From UBA8514 sp034933685 (GTDB lineage: Bacteria > Bacillota > Clostridia > Lachnospirales > Anaerotignaceae): 64,000 nt of DNA. A program made the translations under genes and the position numbers. The stretch spans positions 1 through 64,000 of the forward strand of contig JAYFNB010000035.1 of NCBI GenBank assembly GCA_034933685.1, written 5' to 3'. How positions within the stretch are numbered: the stretch's first letter is position 1; every line of letters starts with the position of its first letter. A model generated the notes under the pieces. It was not told where the DNA came from. It made no database searches and was given only the letters and a program-made list of their open reading frames with translations. Shown here one piece after another: positions 17,108 through 26,483 of the stretch.

Positions 17108-18367
17108 ATGGATACTGCGGAATTAACGAGGGCGTTGAATGTAACATGGGTATTAATAGCAGGGGCATTGGTTTTCTTCATGCAGGCAGGCTTTGCTATG
17201 GTAGAAACAGGATTTACAAGAAGTAAAAATGCAGGAAATATTATTATGAAAAATCTTATGGATTTTGCAATTGGTTCAATTATTTTCTTTTTAATCGGTT
17301 TTGGCTTAATGTTTGGTGCAAGTGCAGGCGGATTTGTTGGTACAACAGGATTTTTTAACCCAGCAAGCTTACAGCTTGATGCTTTTGAAACTCTTACACC
17401 TGGAACTTTTATTTTCTTCCAGACAGTGTTTTGTGCTACAGCGGCAACAATAGTTTCAGGTGCTATGGCAGAACGTACTAAATTCATTTCATACTGTGTT
17501 TACAGCTTTATTATCAGTTTGGTTATTTACCCTGTTGTTGGTCACTGGGCATGGGGCGGCGGCTGGCTTTCAGAACTTGGCTTTGTAGATTTTGCAGGCT
17601 CAACGGTTGTACATAGCGTAGGCGGTTGGGCAGCACTTGTTGGTGCAGCAATTATTGGGCCTCGCATTGGCAAATATGGCAAAAATGGCGAAGTTAACGC
17701 TATTCCAGGTCATAACATTCCTATTGGTGCGCTTGGTGTATTTATTCTTTGGTTTGGCTGGTTTGGTTTTAACCCAGGTTCAACTTTGGGTGCAAGCCTT
17801 GAAATTGGTCATGTTGCAATGACAACAAACCTTGCAGCGGCAGCAGCTACTATAGTTGTTATGGTTGTAACTTGGTTAACAATGGGTAAGCCAGACGTAT
17901 CTATGACACTTAATGGATCTCTTGCAGGGCTTGTTGCTATTACAGCAGGTTGTCAGGTAGTAACCATGTGGGGTAGCATTGCAATTGGCGTTATTGCAGG
18001 CTTTGCAGTAGTATTTTTTGTAGGATTTTTTGACAGATGCAAAATTGATGACCCTGTTGGTGCAACAAGTGTTCACCTTGGCTGCGGAGTTATAGGAACA
18101 CTTCTTGTAGGCTTATTTGCAAACTATGCGCCTGGAACAGATGGTGCTATTACAGGCCTGTTATATGGCGGTGGTTTACATCTTTTAGGTGTACAGTTTA
18201 TAGGTGCTGCTGCAGTTGGTGTATGGACAGCAGGTACAGCATTTATTATGTTCACTGTAATTAAGAAAACAATTGGGCTTAGAGTGGATGCCGAAGAAGA
18301 AATCAGAGGTTTGGATGTTTGTGAACACAATGGCCCAGCTTACGGCGATTTTATGACTAAGTTCTAA
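17108..18367 (+). CDS. amt: Ammonium transporter
   Basis: The 419-residue protein is an Amt/Mep/Rh channel with eleven hydrophobic segments. Recognisable blocks are MQAGFAMVETGFTRSKNAGN (N-terminal helix region), GHWAWGGGWL, DFAGSTVVHSVGGWAALVGA with the first pore His, WFGWFGFNPGS, and a later VQFIGAAAVGVW region. It carries ammonium across the cell membrane for GlnA. The start follows AGGGGG. It lies after glnK, which would gate it, and before the gltB promoter. Confidence 0.95.
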   Translation: MDTAELTRALNVTWVLIAGALVFFMQAGFAMVETGFTRSKNAGNIIMKNLMDFAIGSIIFFLIGFGLMFGASAGGFVGTTGFFNPASLQLDAFETLTPGTFIFFQTVFCATAATIVSGAMAERTKFISYCVYSFIISLVIYPVVGHWAWGGGWLSELGFVDFAGSTVVHSVGGWAALVGAAIIGPRIGKYGKNGEVNAIPGHNIPIGALGVFILWFGWFGFNPGSTLGASLEIGHVAMTTNLAAAAATIVVMVVTWLTMGKPDVSMTLNGSLAGLVAITAGCQVVTMWGSIAIGVIAGFAVVFFVGFFDRCKIDDPVGATSVHLGCGVIGTLLVGLFANYAPGTDGAITGLLYGGGLHLLGVQFIGAAAVGVWTAGTAFIMFTVIKKTIGLRVDAEEEIRGLDVCEHNGPAYGDFMTKF

Positions 18368-18441
18368 AGTATTAATTTAGGTAAAGATTGGAAAGCTATT
18401 CATCATAAGAAAAATTTATATTGGATATAAAATATATTCTA

Positions 18442-18538
18442 TTGATTTATGTACAATAAAGTATTATAATGTGCACAAGAGCAAAGAAGTTCTTAAGCAT
18501 GGCGGAGTATGTCCGTTCTTGCTTAAGGACTTTTTTTT
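18442..18538 (+). promoter_or_regulatory. gltB promoter with mutually exclusive hairpin and terminator (ANTAR-type leader)
   Basis: TTGATT (18442-18447), 17 bases, TATAAT (18465-18470). The transcript can fold a 6-bp stem (AAGAGC 18477-18482 with GTTCTT 18489-18494) closing the six-base loop AAAGAA, which has A at position 1 and G at position 4 as in ANTAR target loops. The 3' arm of that hairpin is also the 5' arm of a terminator (GTTCTTAAGCA 18489-18499 with TGCTTAAGGAC 18520-18530, then eight T). Only one can form. gltB begins 75 bases later. A second hexaloop hairpin was not found upstream. Confidence 0.7.
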
Positions 18539-18613
18539 ATCCCTTAAAACCGAAAATGTTTTCAAGAGTTAATTTTTTCGGAGGGTAATATAAACAGAAA
18601 GGATGAAAAGATT

Positions 18614-21600
18614 ATGAGCGAGAATATGTTACTTAAAAACAGCGAAGCAAAAGGCTTATACGACCCACGTTTTGAACATGACAACTGTGGTATAGGCGCA
18701 ATTGTAAATATTAAAGGTATTAAAACACACCAAACGGTTGAGGATGCACTAAAAATAGTTGAAAATCTTGAGCACAGGGCAGGTAAGGATGCAGAGGGCA
18801 AAACCGGTGATGGAGTAGGTATACTTCTTCAAGTATCACATAAATTTTTCAATAAAGAGGCAAAGTCACTTGGTTTTAAAATCGGCGGTGAAGGAGACTA
18901 TGCTGTTGGTATGTTTTTCTTCCCGCAAGATGAGTTGGAAAGAAACCAAGCTAAAAAAATGTTCGAGATTATTGTTGAAAAGGAAAATCTTGAATTTATT
19001 GGTTGGCGTGAAGTTCCTACAAACCCATCAATATTAGGACATCAGGCAATTGACTGTATGCCAAGCATTTTACAGGGCTTTGTAAAGCGGACTAAAGATG
19101 TGGAAAAAGGGCTTCCTTTTGAACGTAAATTATATGTTGTAAGACGTGTGTTTGAGCAGAGCAATGACAACACATATGTTGCTTCACTTTCTGCACGTAC
19201 TATTGTTTACAAGGGAATGTTTCTTGTAAATCAGCTTCGTCTTTTCTTTATGGATTTGCAGGACAGAGACTACGAATCTGCTATCGGTATGGTGCATTCA
19301 CGTTTTAGCACAAACACAACACCAAGCTGGCACAGGGCACACCCTAACCGTTTTATTTTGCACAACGGCGAAATAAATACTATTAGGGGTAACGCAGACC
19401 TTATGCTTGCACGTGAGGAAACTATGGCAACTGATGTGCTTAAAGGGGAAATGCACAAAGTATTGCCTATTATAAATCAAGAAGGTTCAGACAGTGCAAT
19501 GCTTGATAACACCTTGGAATTCCTTGTAATGAGCGGAATGGATTTACCACTTGCAGTAATGGTAACCATACCAGAGCCATGGAGCAACAATAAAAACATG
19601 AGCCAAAGCAAGAGAGATTTTTATCAGTATTATGCAACAATGCTTGAACCATGGGACGGCCCAGCGTCTATTCTTTTCAGTGATGGCGAGGTAATGGGTG
19701 CGGTGCTTGACAGAAATGGTCTTCGCCCATCAAGATACTATATTACAGATGATGATAGATTAATTCTTTCTTCTGAAGTTGGTGTTTTAGATATTCCAGC
19801 AGAAAAAATTATTAGAAAAGAACGCTTAAGACCAGGGAAAATGCTTCTGGTTGATACAATAAAAGGCGAGCTTATTGATGACGATATATTAAAAGAACGT
19901 TATGCAAGCCGCCAACCTTACGGAGAATGGATTGACAGAAATCTTGTACAGCTTAAGGACATACGTATCCCTAACAAAAAAATTCCTAAGTATAATAAGG
20001 AAGAACTTAGAAGGATACAAAAAACATTTGGCTATACCTATGAAGATGTTATGACAGCCATTTTACCAATGGCAAAAACAGGCAGCGAGGCTATTGCATC
20101 CATGGGTATTGATTCACCATTGGCTGTACTTTCTGCAACTAAAAAGCCTTTGTTTAACTACTTCAAAGAGATGTTTGCACAGGTTACAAACCCACCAATT
20201 GATGCAATACGTGAGGAAATTGTTACAAGTACAACAGTATACATTGGTGATGCAGGAAATTTGCTTGAAGAAAAAGCTGAAAATTGCAAGGTTATACGTG
20301 TTAATAACCCAATACTTACTAATACAGATTTGCTTAAAATTAAGCACATGGATATTGAAGGCTTTAAAATTGGAGTTATTCCTATTACCTATTACAAAAA
20401 TACATCACTGGAAAAAGCGATTGACCGTCTTTTTGTTGAGGTGGACAGAGCTTACCGTGATGGAGCAAATATTCTTATACTTTCTGACCGTGAGGTAGAT
20501 GAAAATCATGTTCCTATTCCATCACTTTTGGCAGTATCGGCGGTAAGTAAATATTTGGTGAGAACAAAGAAAAGAACTGATGTGGCATTGATACTTGAAA
20601 CAGCAGAGGCACGTGAGGTACACCATTTTGCAACGCTTTTGGGTTACGGAGCATGTGCAATAAATCCATACCTTGCGCAGGATACAATTCGTGACTTGAT
20701 TGACGAGGATTTATTGCACAAAGATTACTACGCAGCTGTGGATGATTATAACTCTGCAATATTGCATGGTATTATAAAAATAGCTTCAAAGATGGGTATT
20801 TCCACAATTCAGTCTTACCAAGGTGCGCAAATTTTTGAAGCAGTTGGCATTGACAAGGCAGTTGTAGATAAATACTTTACAAACACTGTAAGCCGTATTG
20901 GCGGTATAGACCTTGATGACATTCAAAGTGAATTCCATGAACTGCATAGGTCTGCTTTTGACCCACTTGGTTTGGCTACAGACCTTACCCTTGAAAGTTC
21001 AGGCAGTCATAAATTTAGAAGTGGCAAAGAAGAACATCTTTATAATCCAAAAACAATTCATATGCTTCAAGAAGCAACCAAAACAGGAGATTATAAGCTG
21101 TTTAAGGAATATACAACACTGATTAACGATGAAGCAAAGGTGAATTTAAGAGGGCTAATTGGTTTCAACTTTGCAAAAAATCCAATTCCTATTGAAGAAG
21201 TTGAAAGTGTAGATTCCATTGTAAAACGTTTTAAAACAGGTGCGATGAGCTATGGTTCTATCAGCCAAGAGGCACATGAAACTCTTGCAATTGCCATGAA
21301 CCGTTTAGGCGGGAAAAGCAACAGTGGTGAGGGTGGCGAAAGCATTGACCGTCTTACACCAGAAAAAAATGGTGACAGCCGTTGTTCAGCAATTAAACAG
21401 GTAGCTTCAGGACGTTTTGGCGTAACAAGCCGTTATCTTGTTAGTGCAAATGAAATTCAAATTAAAATGGCACAGGGTGCAAAACCAGGTGAAGGCGGAC
21501 ATCTTCCAGGAGAAAAGGTTTATCCTTGGATTGCAAAAACAAGACATTCAACAACAGGTGTTTCTCTTATTTCACCACCTCCACACCACGATATTTATTC

Positions 21601-23164
21601 AATTGAGGACTTGGCACAGCTTATTTACGACCTTAAAAACTCTAATAGAGATGCACGTATTTCTGTAAAGCTTTGCTCTGAGGCCGGAGTTGGAACAATT
21701 GCGGCAGGTGTTGCTAAAGCAGGAGCACAGGTAATTCTTATTTCTGGTTACGATGGAGGTACAGGTGCGGCGCCAAGAACCTCTATACAAAATGCAGGTA
21801 TTCCTTGGGAAATGGGCTTGGCAGAAACACACCAAACTTTGATTAGAAACGGCCTTAGAAACAAGGTCGCCATTGAAACAGACGGCAAGCTTATGAGTGG
21901 ACGTGACGTTGCAATTGCGGCGCTTTTAGGTGCAGAAGAATTTGGTTTCGCCACAGCACCATTGGTAACTATGGGTTGCGTTATGATGAGGGTTTGCAAT
22001 TTGGATACATGTCCAGTTGGTGTTGCAACACAAAACCCAGAACTTAGAAAGAGATTTAAAGGAAAGCCAGAATATGTAATTAACTTTATGCGCTTCATTG
22101 CACAGGAGCTTAGGGAATACATGGCTAAGCTTGGCGTTAGAACAATAGAGGAAATGGTTGGAAGAAGTGACCTTCTTAAAATAAGAGATGGTGCAAAAAC
22201 CAGAACAACAAAGGTAGATTTATCTCAAATTATTAATAATCCATTTGCTGAGGCAAACAAAAATTTCTGCTTCGACCCAAAACAAACTTTCAATTTTGAA
22301 TTGGAAAAAACCATTGATATGCGTGTGCTTTTAAAGAGATTTGATGCCGCACTTAAAAATAAAGTGCCAACATCTATTGAAATTGATGTTAAAAACACAG
22401 ACCGTTCACTTGGTACTATTTTAGGCTCTGAAATTACAAAAAGATATCCAGAAGGTTTGGATGATGACACAATGAGAGTTAAATGCAAGGGTGCCGGCGG
22501 ACAAAGCTTTGGTGCGTTTATTCCAAAGGGACTTACACTGGAGCTTGAAGGAGATTGCAACGACTACTTCGGTAAAGGTCTTTCTGGCGGTAAGCTGATT
22601 ACCTATCCACCTACAAACAGCAACTTTGAGCAGGATAAAAACATTATTGTAGGTAATGTTGCTCTTTACGGTGCAACAAGTGGATATGCTTATATTAATG
22701 GTGTTGCAGGCGAGCGTTTCTGCGTACGTAACAGTGGTGCAAGGGCAGTTGTTGAAGGCGTTGGCGACCATGGTTGTGAATACATGACAGGTGGTATTGC
22801 AGTTATTATAGGTAAAACAGGCAAGAACTTTGCCGCAGGTATGAGTGGTGGTATTGTTTATGTTTTGGACGAGGACAGAGATTTTTACACAAGGGTAAAC
22901 AAAGAACTTGTATCCCTTGAGGAAGTTTTGCATAAGCAGGATGTTGCAGTGCTTAAAGAAATGATTGAGGCACACGTTGAAGCAACAGGTTCTAAAAAAG
23001 GTAAAGAGATACTTGATGAGTTTGGCACATATTTAGGTAAGTTTAAAAAGGTACTTCCGCACGATTATGACAAGATGTACAAAACCATTATTAAAATGGA
23101 AGAAAAAGGACTAAGTGGTGAAGAAGCACAGATTGAAGCATTTTATGCTAATATGAGAGGATAG
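18614..23164 (+). CDS. gltB: Glutamate synthase, large subunit
   Basis: The 1516-residue subunit transfers the amide of glutamine to 2-oxoglutarate. A short propeptide precedes the N-terminal nucleophile Cys25 (HDNCGIGAI) of the class II glutaminase domain (to about 430). The central and FMN-binding domains follow (PGEGGHLPG, HDIYSIEDLAQLIYDLK), then the cysteine motif for the 3Fe-4S cluster (CNLDTCPVGVATQ) and a C-terminal right-handed beta-helix rich in G (GERFCVRNSGARAVVEG). Full length, no lesions. It starts behind AAAGG and is followed 12 bases later by gltD, its electron-donating partner. Confidence 0.97.
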   Translation: MSENMLLKNSEAKGLYDPRFEHDNCGIGAIVNIKGIKTHQTVEDALKIVENLEHRAGKDAEGKTGDGVGILLQVSHKFFNKEAKSLGFKIGGEGDYAVGMFFFPQDELERNQAKKMFEIIVEKENLEFIGWREVPTNPSILGHQAIDCMPSILQGFVKRTKDVEKGLPFERKLYVVRRVFEQSNDNTYVASLSARTIVYKGMFLVNQLRLFFMDLQDRDYESAIGMVHSRFSTNTTPSWHRAHPNRFILHNGEINTIRGNADLMLAREETMATDVLKGEMHKVLPIINQEGSDSAMLDNTLEFLVMSGMDLPLAVMVTIPEPWSNNKNMSQSKRDFYQYYATMLEPWDGPASILFSDGEVMGAVLDRNGLRPSRYYITDDDRLILSSEVGVLDIPAEKIIRKERLRPGKMLLVDTIKGELIDDDILKERYASRQPYGEWIDRNLVQLKDIRIPNKKIPKYNKEELRRIQKTFGYTYEDVMTAILPMAKTGSEAIASMGIDSPLAVLSATKKPLFNYFKEMFAQVTNPPIDAIREEIVTSTTVYIGDAGNLLEEKAENCKVIRVNNPILTNTDLLKIKHMDIEGFKIGVIPITYYKNTSLEKAIDRLFVEVDRAYRDGANILILSDREVDENHVPIPSLLAVSAVSKYLVRTKKRTDVALILETAEAREVHHFATLLGYGACAINPYLAQDTIRDLIDEDLLHKDYYAAVDDYNSAILHGIIKIASKMGISTIQSYQGAQIFEAVGIDKAVVDKYFTNTVSRIGGIDLDDIQSEFHELHRSAFDPLGLATDLTLESSGSHKFRSGKEEHLYNPKTIHMLQEATKTGDYKLFKEYTTLINDEAKVNLRGLIGFNFAKNPIPIEEVESVDSIVKRFKTGAMSYGSISQEAHETLAIAMNRLGGKSNSGEGGESIDRLTPEKNGDSRCSAIKQVASGRFGVTSRYLVSANEIQIKMAQGAKPGEGGHLPGEKVYPWIAKTRHSTTGVSLISPPPHHDIYSIEDLAQLIYDLKNSNRDARISVKLCSEAGVGTIAAGVAKAGAQVILISGYDGGTGAAPRTSIQNAGIPWEMGLAETHQTLIRNGLRNKVAIETDGKLMSGRDVAIAALLGAEEFGFATAPLVTMGCVMMRVCNLDTCPVGVATQNPELRKRFKGKPEYVINFMRFIAQELREYMAKLGVRTIEEMVGRSDLLKIRDGAKTRTTKVDLSQIINNPFAEANKNFCFDPKQTFNFELEKTIDMRVLLKRFDAALKNKVPTSIEIDVKNTDRSLGTILGSEITKRYPEGLDDDTMRVKCKGAGGQSFGAFIPKGLTLELEGDCNDYFGKGLSGGKLITYPPTNSNFEQDKNIIVGNVALYGATSGYAYINGVAGERFCVRNSGARAVVEGVGDHGCEYMTGGIAVIIGKTGKNFAAGMSGGIVYVLDEDRDFYTRVNKELVSLEEVLHKQDVAVLKEMIEAHVEATGSKKGKEILDEFGTYLGKFKKVLPHDYDKMYKTIIKMEEKGLSGEEAQIEAFYANMRG

Positions 23165-23176
23165 GAGGGGACAAAA

Positions 23177-24661
23177 ATGGGAAAGGCTACAGGATTTTTG
23201 GAATACGAAAGAAAAATTGGGGAAGAAATAAACCCGAAAGAAAGAATTAAAAACTTCAAGGATTTCCACAACCATTTGCCTAAAGAGCAACAGCAGCTTC
23301 AGGGTGCAAGATGCATGGAGTGCGGTGTACCCTTCTGCCAAAGTGGCATGATGATAAAAGGAATGACTTCAGGCTGTCCTTTAAATAATTTGATACCTGA
23401 GTGGAATGACTTGGTATATTTAAACAAACCAGAACAAGCATTGGCAAGGCTGTTGAAAACTAACAGCTTTCCAGAGTTTACATCTCGTGTTTGCCCTGCC
23501 CCATGTGAGGCGGCTTGTACCTGCGGACTTAATGATGATGCAGTTACTATAAAAGAAAACGAGTGGGGTATTATTGAAAACGGTTATGCAACTGGGCTTA
23601 TAAAAGCTAATCCACCTAAGGTTAGAACAGGTAAAAAAATTGCAGTTGTTGGAAGTGGGCCAGCAGGACTTGCGGCGGCAGACCAGTTAAACAAGCGTGG
23701 TCACAGTGTAACGGTGTTTGAAAGAAGCGACCGTGTTGGCGGACTTTTGATGTATGGTATACCAAACATGAAGCTTGAAAAAGAAGTAATAGACCGTAAG
23801 GTTAACATAATGAAAGAAGAAGGCGTTGAATTTGTAGTAAATTCCGATGTTGGTAACACCATTAAGGCTGAAAAGCTTACAAAGGAATATGACAGTGTAA
23901 TACTTGCTTGCGGTGCTTCAAATCCTAGGGATATTAAAGTGCCTGGACGTGATGGCAAGGGTATTTACTTTGCGGTAGACTTCCTTAAAGCAACTACAAA
24001 AAGCCTTTTAGACAGCAATCTTGCAGACGGAAAGTATATATCTGCCAAAGGCAAGAATGTGTTGGTAATAGGCGGCGGAGATACGGGCAATGACTGTGTT
24101 GGTACTTCAATACGCCATGGTGCAAAAAGCGTTATTCAACTTGAAATGATGCCAAAGCCACCGCTTACAAGGTCGGAAGATAATAGCTGGCCTGAATGGC
24201 CAAAGGTGCTTAAAACGGACTATGGTCAGCAAGAGGCTATTGCAGTTTTTGGCATTGACCCTCGCCTTTATGAAACAACCGTAACAGATTTTATACTGGA
24301 CAAAGAGGGCAATGTTAAGCAGGCAAAAATTGTTAAGTTGGAGCGTAGCTTTGACAAAAACGGAGCAATGAGTTTTGTAAATGTTAAAGGCAGCGAAAAA
24401 ACAATTGATGTTGACTTAGTTTTGATTGCCGCAGGGTTTTTAGGCTCAGAAAACTATGTTACAAAAGCATTTAAGGTAGAAACTGACCAACGCTCAAATG
24501 TTAAAACACCTGCCAACAGTTATACAACAGCTGTGCCAAAGGTTTTTGTTACAGGTGATATGCATCGTGGACAGAGCCTTGTTGTATGGGCGATTCAAGA
24601 GGGCAGAGGTGCGGCAAAGGAAGTAGATAAAGCACTCATGGGGTATAGCAATTTAGCATAA
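23177..24661 (+). CDS. gltD: Glutamate synthase, small subunit
   Basis: The 494-residue NAD(P)H-oxidising subunit passes electrons to GltB. The N-terminal region carries the two cysteine clusters for 4Fe-4S centres (ARCMECGVPFC and CPAPCEAAC), followed by an FAD-binding VVGSGPAGLAAADQL near residue 155 and an NADPH-binding VIGGGDTGNDCVGT near 300. The C-terminal VTGDMHRGQSLVVWAI is typical. AGGAGG precedes the ATG, in an operon with gltB. Confidence 0.96.
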   Translation: MGKATGFLEYERKIGEEINPKERIKNFKDFHNHLPKEQQQLQGARCMECGVPFCQSGMMIKGMTSGCPLNNLIPEWNDLVYLNKPEQALARLLKTNSFPEFTSRVCPAPCEAACTCGLNDDAVTIKENEWGIIENGYATGLIKANPPKVRTGKKIAVVGSGPAGLAAADQLNKRGHSVTVFERSDRVGGLLMYGIPNMKLEKEVIDRKVNIMKEEGVEFVVNSDVGNTIKAEKLTKEYDSVILACGASNPRDIKVPGRDGKGIYFAVDFLKATTKSLLDSNLADGKYISAKGKNVLVIGGGDTGNDCVGTSIRHGAKSVIQLEMMPKPPLTRSEDNSWPEWPKVLKTDYGQQEAIAVFGIDPRLYETTVTDFILDKEGNVKQAKIVKLERSFDKNGAMSFVNVKGSEKTIDVDLVLIAAGFLGSENYVTKAFKVETDQRSNVKTPANSYTTAVPKVFVTGDMHRGQSLVVWAIQEGRGAAKEVDKALMGYSNLA

Positions 24662-24673
24662 AATAATAAATGA

Positions 24674-24705
24674 CCTTGGGGCTAATTTTAAAGCTCCAAG
24701 GTTTT
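24674..24705 (+). terminator. Rho-independent terminator after gltD
   Basis: CCTTGGGGC pairs with GCTCCAAGG around a loop of about ten bases, followed by TTTTAG and a T-rich tail. It ends the gltBD transcript. Confidence 0.8.
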
Positions 24706-24755
24706 AGTATTTTTATAGGAATTATGGCTAAAATAATACCCAAAGGGGTGTTAAC

Positions 24756-25322
24756 ATGCTGACTATAGGCGTTGTTGGTGATGATAAAGGCGTGGTATTA
24801 GGTGTGCTGGCGGATATATTTATGCGCAATGGTATACCCTTTTTTGCATCCGCACAAAAAGATGGAGATGGTGTTGCGGCGGCCTTTGCCCAAGCTGTAA
24901 AGGAAAAATCCAAGGTATTTGTAATGTCCATAAGCGGCAGTGATTGGGAAAAAATAGGTACATTAAGGTTTGATATATTTGTGTTTTTGGTTAAAAAAGA
25001 ACACTGTGAAGTAGTGCTTTCTTCACTGCTTAAACAAAAAAATATATTAATTGTAAATAATGATGCACCACTTCCTCAAAAAATAGCAACCTGCGGCGAA
25101 ACTACGCTGATTACCTGTGGTTTTAATCATACATCAAGCGTAACGGTTAGCAGTGTAGGCGAATTTGCTGATAAAATACAATGTTGCCTTCAACGTACAC
25201 TTTTAACACTTAAAGGAGAGGCTATAGAGCCACAGGAGTTTTCTGTGTGCGGAAATAGCAATGATATAACAGAGGTTTTGGCGGCGGTAACAGCGGCAAT
25301 TATATCAGGCGCAGAAGTTTAA
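24756..25322 (+). CDS. Unknown protein with a Mur-ligase-like pattern
   Basis: A 188-residue soluble protein I do not recognise. It begins with a beta strand and glycine turn (MLTIGVVGDDKGVVLGVLAD), where Mur-type ligases have a P-loop, but the GKT residues are absent. A middle stretch (ILIVNNDAPLPQ, then TLITCGFN and TVSSV) recalls the strand-DDP-strand-G pattern of Mur ligases. The C-terminal QRTLLTLKGEAIEPQEFSV and the Ala-rich helix are conserved-looking. It could be a degenerate ATP-binding relative that lost catalysis. Start ATG has AAAGGGGTG upstream. It stands alone between gltD and the SSB-like gene. Confidence 0.5.
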   Translation: MLTIGVVGDDKGVVLGVLADIFMRNGIPFFASAQKDGDGVAAAFAQAVKEKSKVFVMSISGSDWEKIGTLRFDIFVFLVKKEHCEVVLSSLLKQKNILIVNNDAPLPQKIATCGETTLITCGFNHTSSVTVSSVGEFADKIQCCLQRTLLTLKGEAIEPQEFSVCGNSNDITEVLAAVTAAIISGAEV

Positions 25323-25370
25323 AGTCTAAATTTTGGCTGGCTGAATAAATCTATATTATATAGAAATTCA

Positions 25371-25402
25371 GGGGTCGTATATTTTGCATAAAAACGACCT
25401 CC
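25371..25402. other. Inverted repeat upstream of the SSB-like gene
   Basis: AGGGGTCGT at 25370-25378 and ACGACCTCC at 25394-25402 can form an 8-9 bp stem with a 15-base loop. No T run follows. It could end transcription of the upstream gene weakly or act in the leader of the SSB-like gene. Confidence 0.3.
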
Positions 25403-25436
25403 AACTAAAATTTACTATTGAGGGGAGTTTTTTAAA

Positions 25437-26057
25437 ATGCCTAAGGATACTGTTGCCGAAAATAACTATATTTTATTATCTGGTGAGATTGCTTCACCGT
25501 GCCAATTTAGCCATGAAATATATGGAGAAGGGTTTTATACCTTTGATTTATTGTCTCAGCGTTTAAGCGGAAACAGCGATATTTTGCCCGTTACCATATC
25601 GGAACGAATTATGGAAGGACAAAGCCTTGATGTTGGTCGCAAGGTTTGTGTAAAGGGTCAAATAAGAAGCTATAACAGCTATTGCGATAAACGAAGTAGG
25701 CTGGTGCTTACCGTTTTTGCAAAGGAACTGGATTTTCAGGAATGTGAGGATACCAACCAGATTTTTTTGAATGGATACATTTGCAAAAAGCCTGTATACC
25801 GCACAACACCTTTTGGAAGAGAAATAACTGATATTTTGTTAGCAGTGAATCGTGCATACAACAAAAGTGATTATATACCCTGTATTTTTTGGGGAAGAAA
25901 TGCAAAATATACTGGAAACCTTACTACAGGCGATAACATACAAGTGTGGGGTAGGGTACAAAGCAGACAATATCAGAAAAAAAATGAAGATGGCGTAGAA
26001 GAAAGAACGGCATATGAAATTTCCGTGTCGAGAATTGAGAAAAAAGCTGAACAATAG
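25437..26057 (+). CDS. SSB-like protein with two predicted OB folds
   Basis: A 206-residue protein. The C-terminal half (about 100-200) has the single-stranded DNA-binding protein pattern: NGYICKKPVYRTTPFGREI, DILLAVNR, YIPCIFWGRNA, GDNIQVWGRVQSR. The N-terminal half (LLSGEIASPCQFSHEIYGE to VCVKGQIRSY) looks like a second, diverged OB fold. It lacks the acidic SSB tail that recruits repair proteins and ends EKKAEQ. It is probably an auxiliary SSB of Clostridia, not the main replication protein. GGGGAG lies upstream of the ATG. Confidence 0.7.
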   Translation: MPKDTVAENNYILLSGEIASPCQFSHEIYGEGFYTFDLLSQRLSGNSDILPVTISERIMEGQSLDVGRKVCVKGQIRSYNSYCDKRSRLVLTVFAKELDFQECEDTNQIFLNGYICKKPVYRTTPFGREITDILLAVNRAYNKSDYIPCIFWGRNAKYTGNLTTGDNIQVWGRVQSRQYQKKNEDGVEERTAYEISVSRIEKKAEQ

Positions 26058-26079
26058 TTTAGCGTATTTTTTCGTAAGG

Positions 26080-26108
26080 TTGACATATTCTTCCATACTT
26101 AGTAAAAT
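26080..26108 (+). promoter_or_regulatory. Promoter of the DUF6465 gene
   Basis: TTGACA at 26080-26085, a 17-base spacer and TAAAAT at 26103-26108 give a near-consensus sigma-A promoter, leaving a leader of about 60 bases before the small gene at 26174. Confidence 0.65.
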
Positions 26109-26173
26109 TGTTTTATGCTACGATAATGACCAACTAGGAGATTGTCTAGAAAAAACAGTGGGAGGTATGTAAA

Positions 26174-26383
26174 ATGATAACAAACCTTTATCTTGAATTC
26201 AGGGAACATAAGGTGACAGAGAAAAAAGTAACAGAAGCCGTTAAAGCATTATGGAAAAGCCAAGGTAAGCTCCTTAAAGATTTAGTTAGCCTTGATATTT
26301 ACTTCAAAGCAGAAGAAGGAATGTGTTATTACATAATTAATAACGAGGAGACAGGTGGTTTTTCTTTGGGGAGCCTGGAATAA
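26174..26383 (+). CDS. Small DUF6465-family protein
   Basis: A 69-residue protein of the DUF6465 type found in Clostridia. The typical pattern is a helical start with VTEAVKALWKSQG, then KDLVSLDIYFKAEEGMCYYIIN and a short GGFSLG end. Function is unknown. GGGAGG ahead of the ATG and its own good promoter show it is a real gene. Confidence 0.65.
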   Translation: MITNLYLEFREHKVTEKKVTEAVKALWKSQGKLLKDLVSLDIYFKAEEGMCYYIINNEETGGFSLGSLE

Positions 26384-26415
26384 ATTGCCGAACTTTGCCT
26401 GATACAAAAAGTATA

Positions 26416-26444
26416 TTGACAAAAGCAAAAATAGGGTATATGAT
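26416..26444 (+). promoter_or_regulatory. Promoter of the corrinoid adenosyltransferase gene
   Basis: TTGACA at 26416-26421 and TATGAT at 26439-26444 with a 17-base spacer. The start codon is 40 bases downstream. No cobalamin riboswitch fits in so short a leader. Confidence 0.65.
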
Positions 26445-26483
26445 TTCTGCAGTTTAATAGTTCATTAGTTTGAGGTGCTTATT

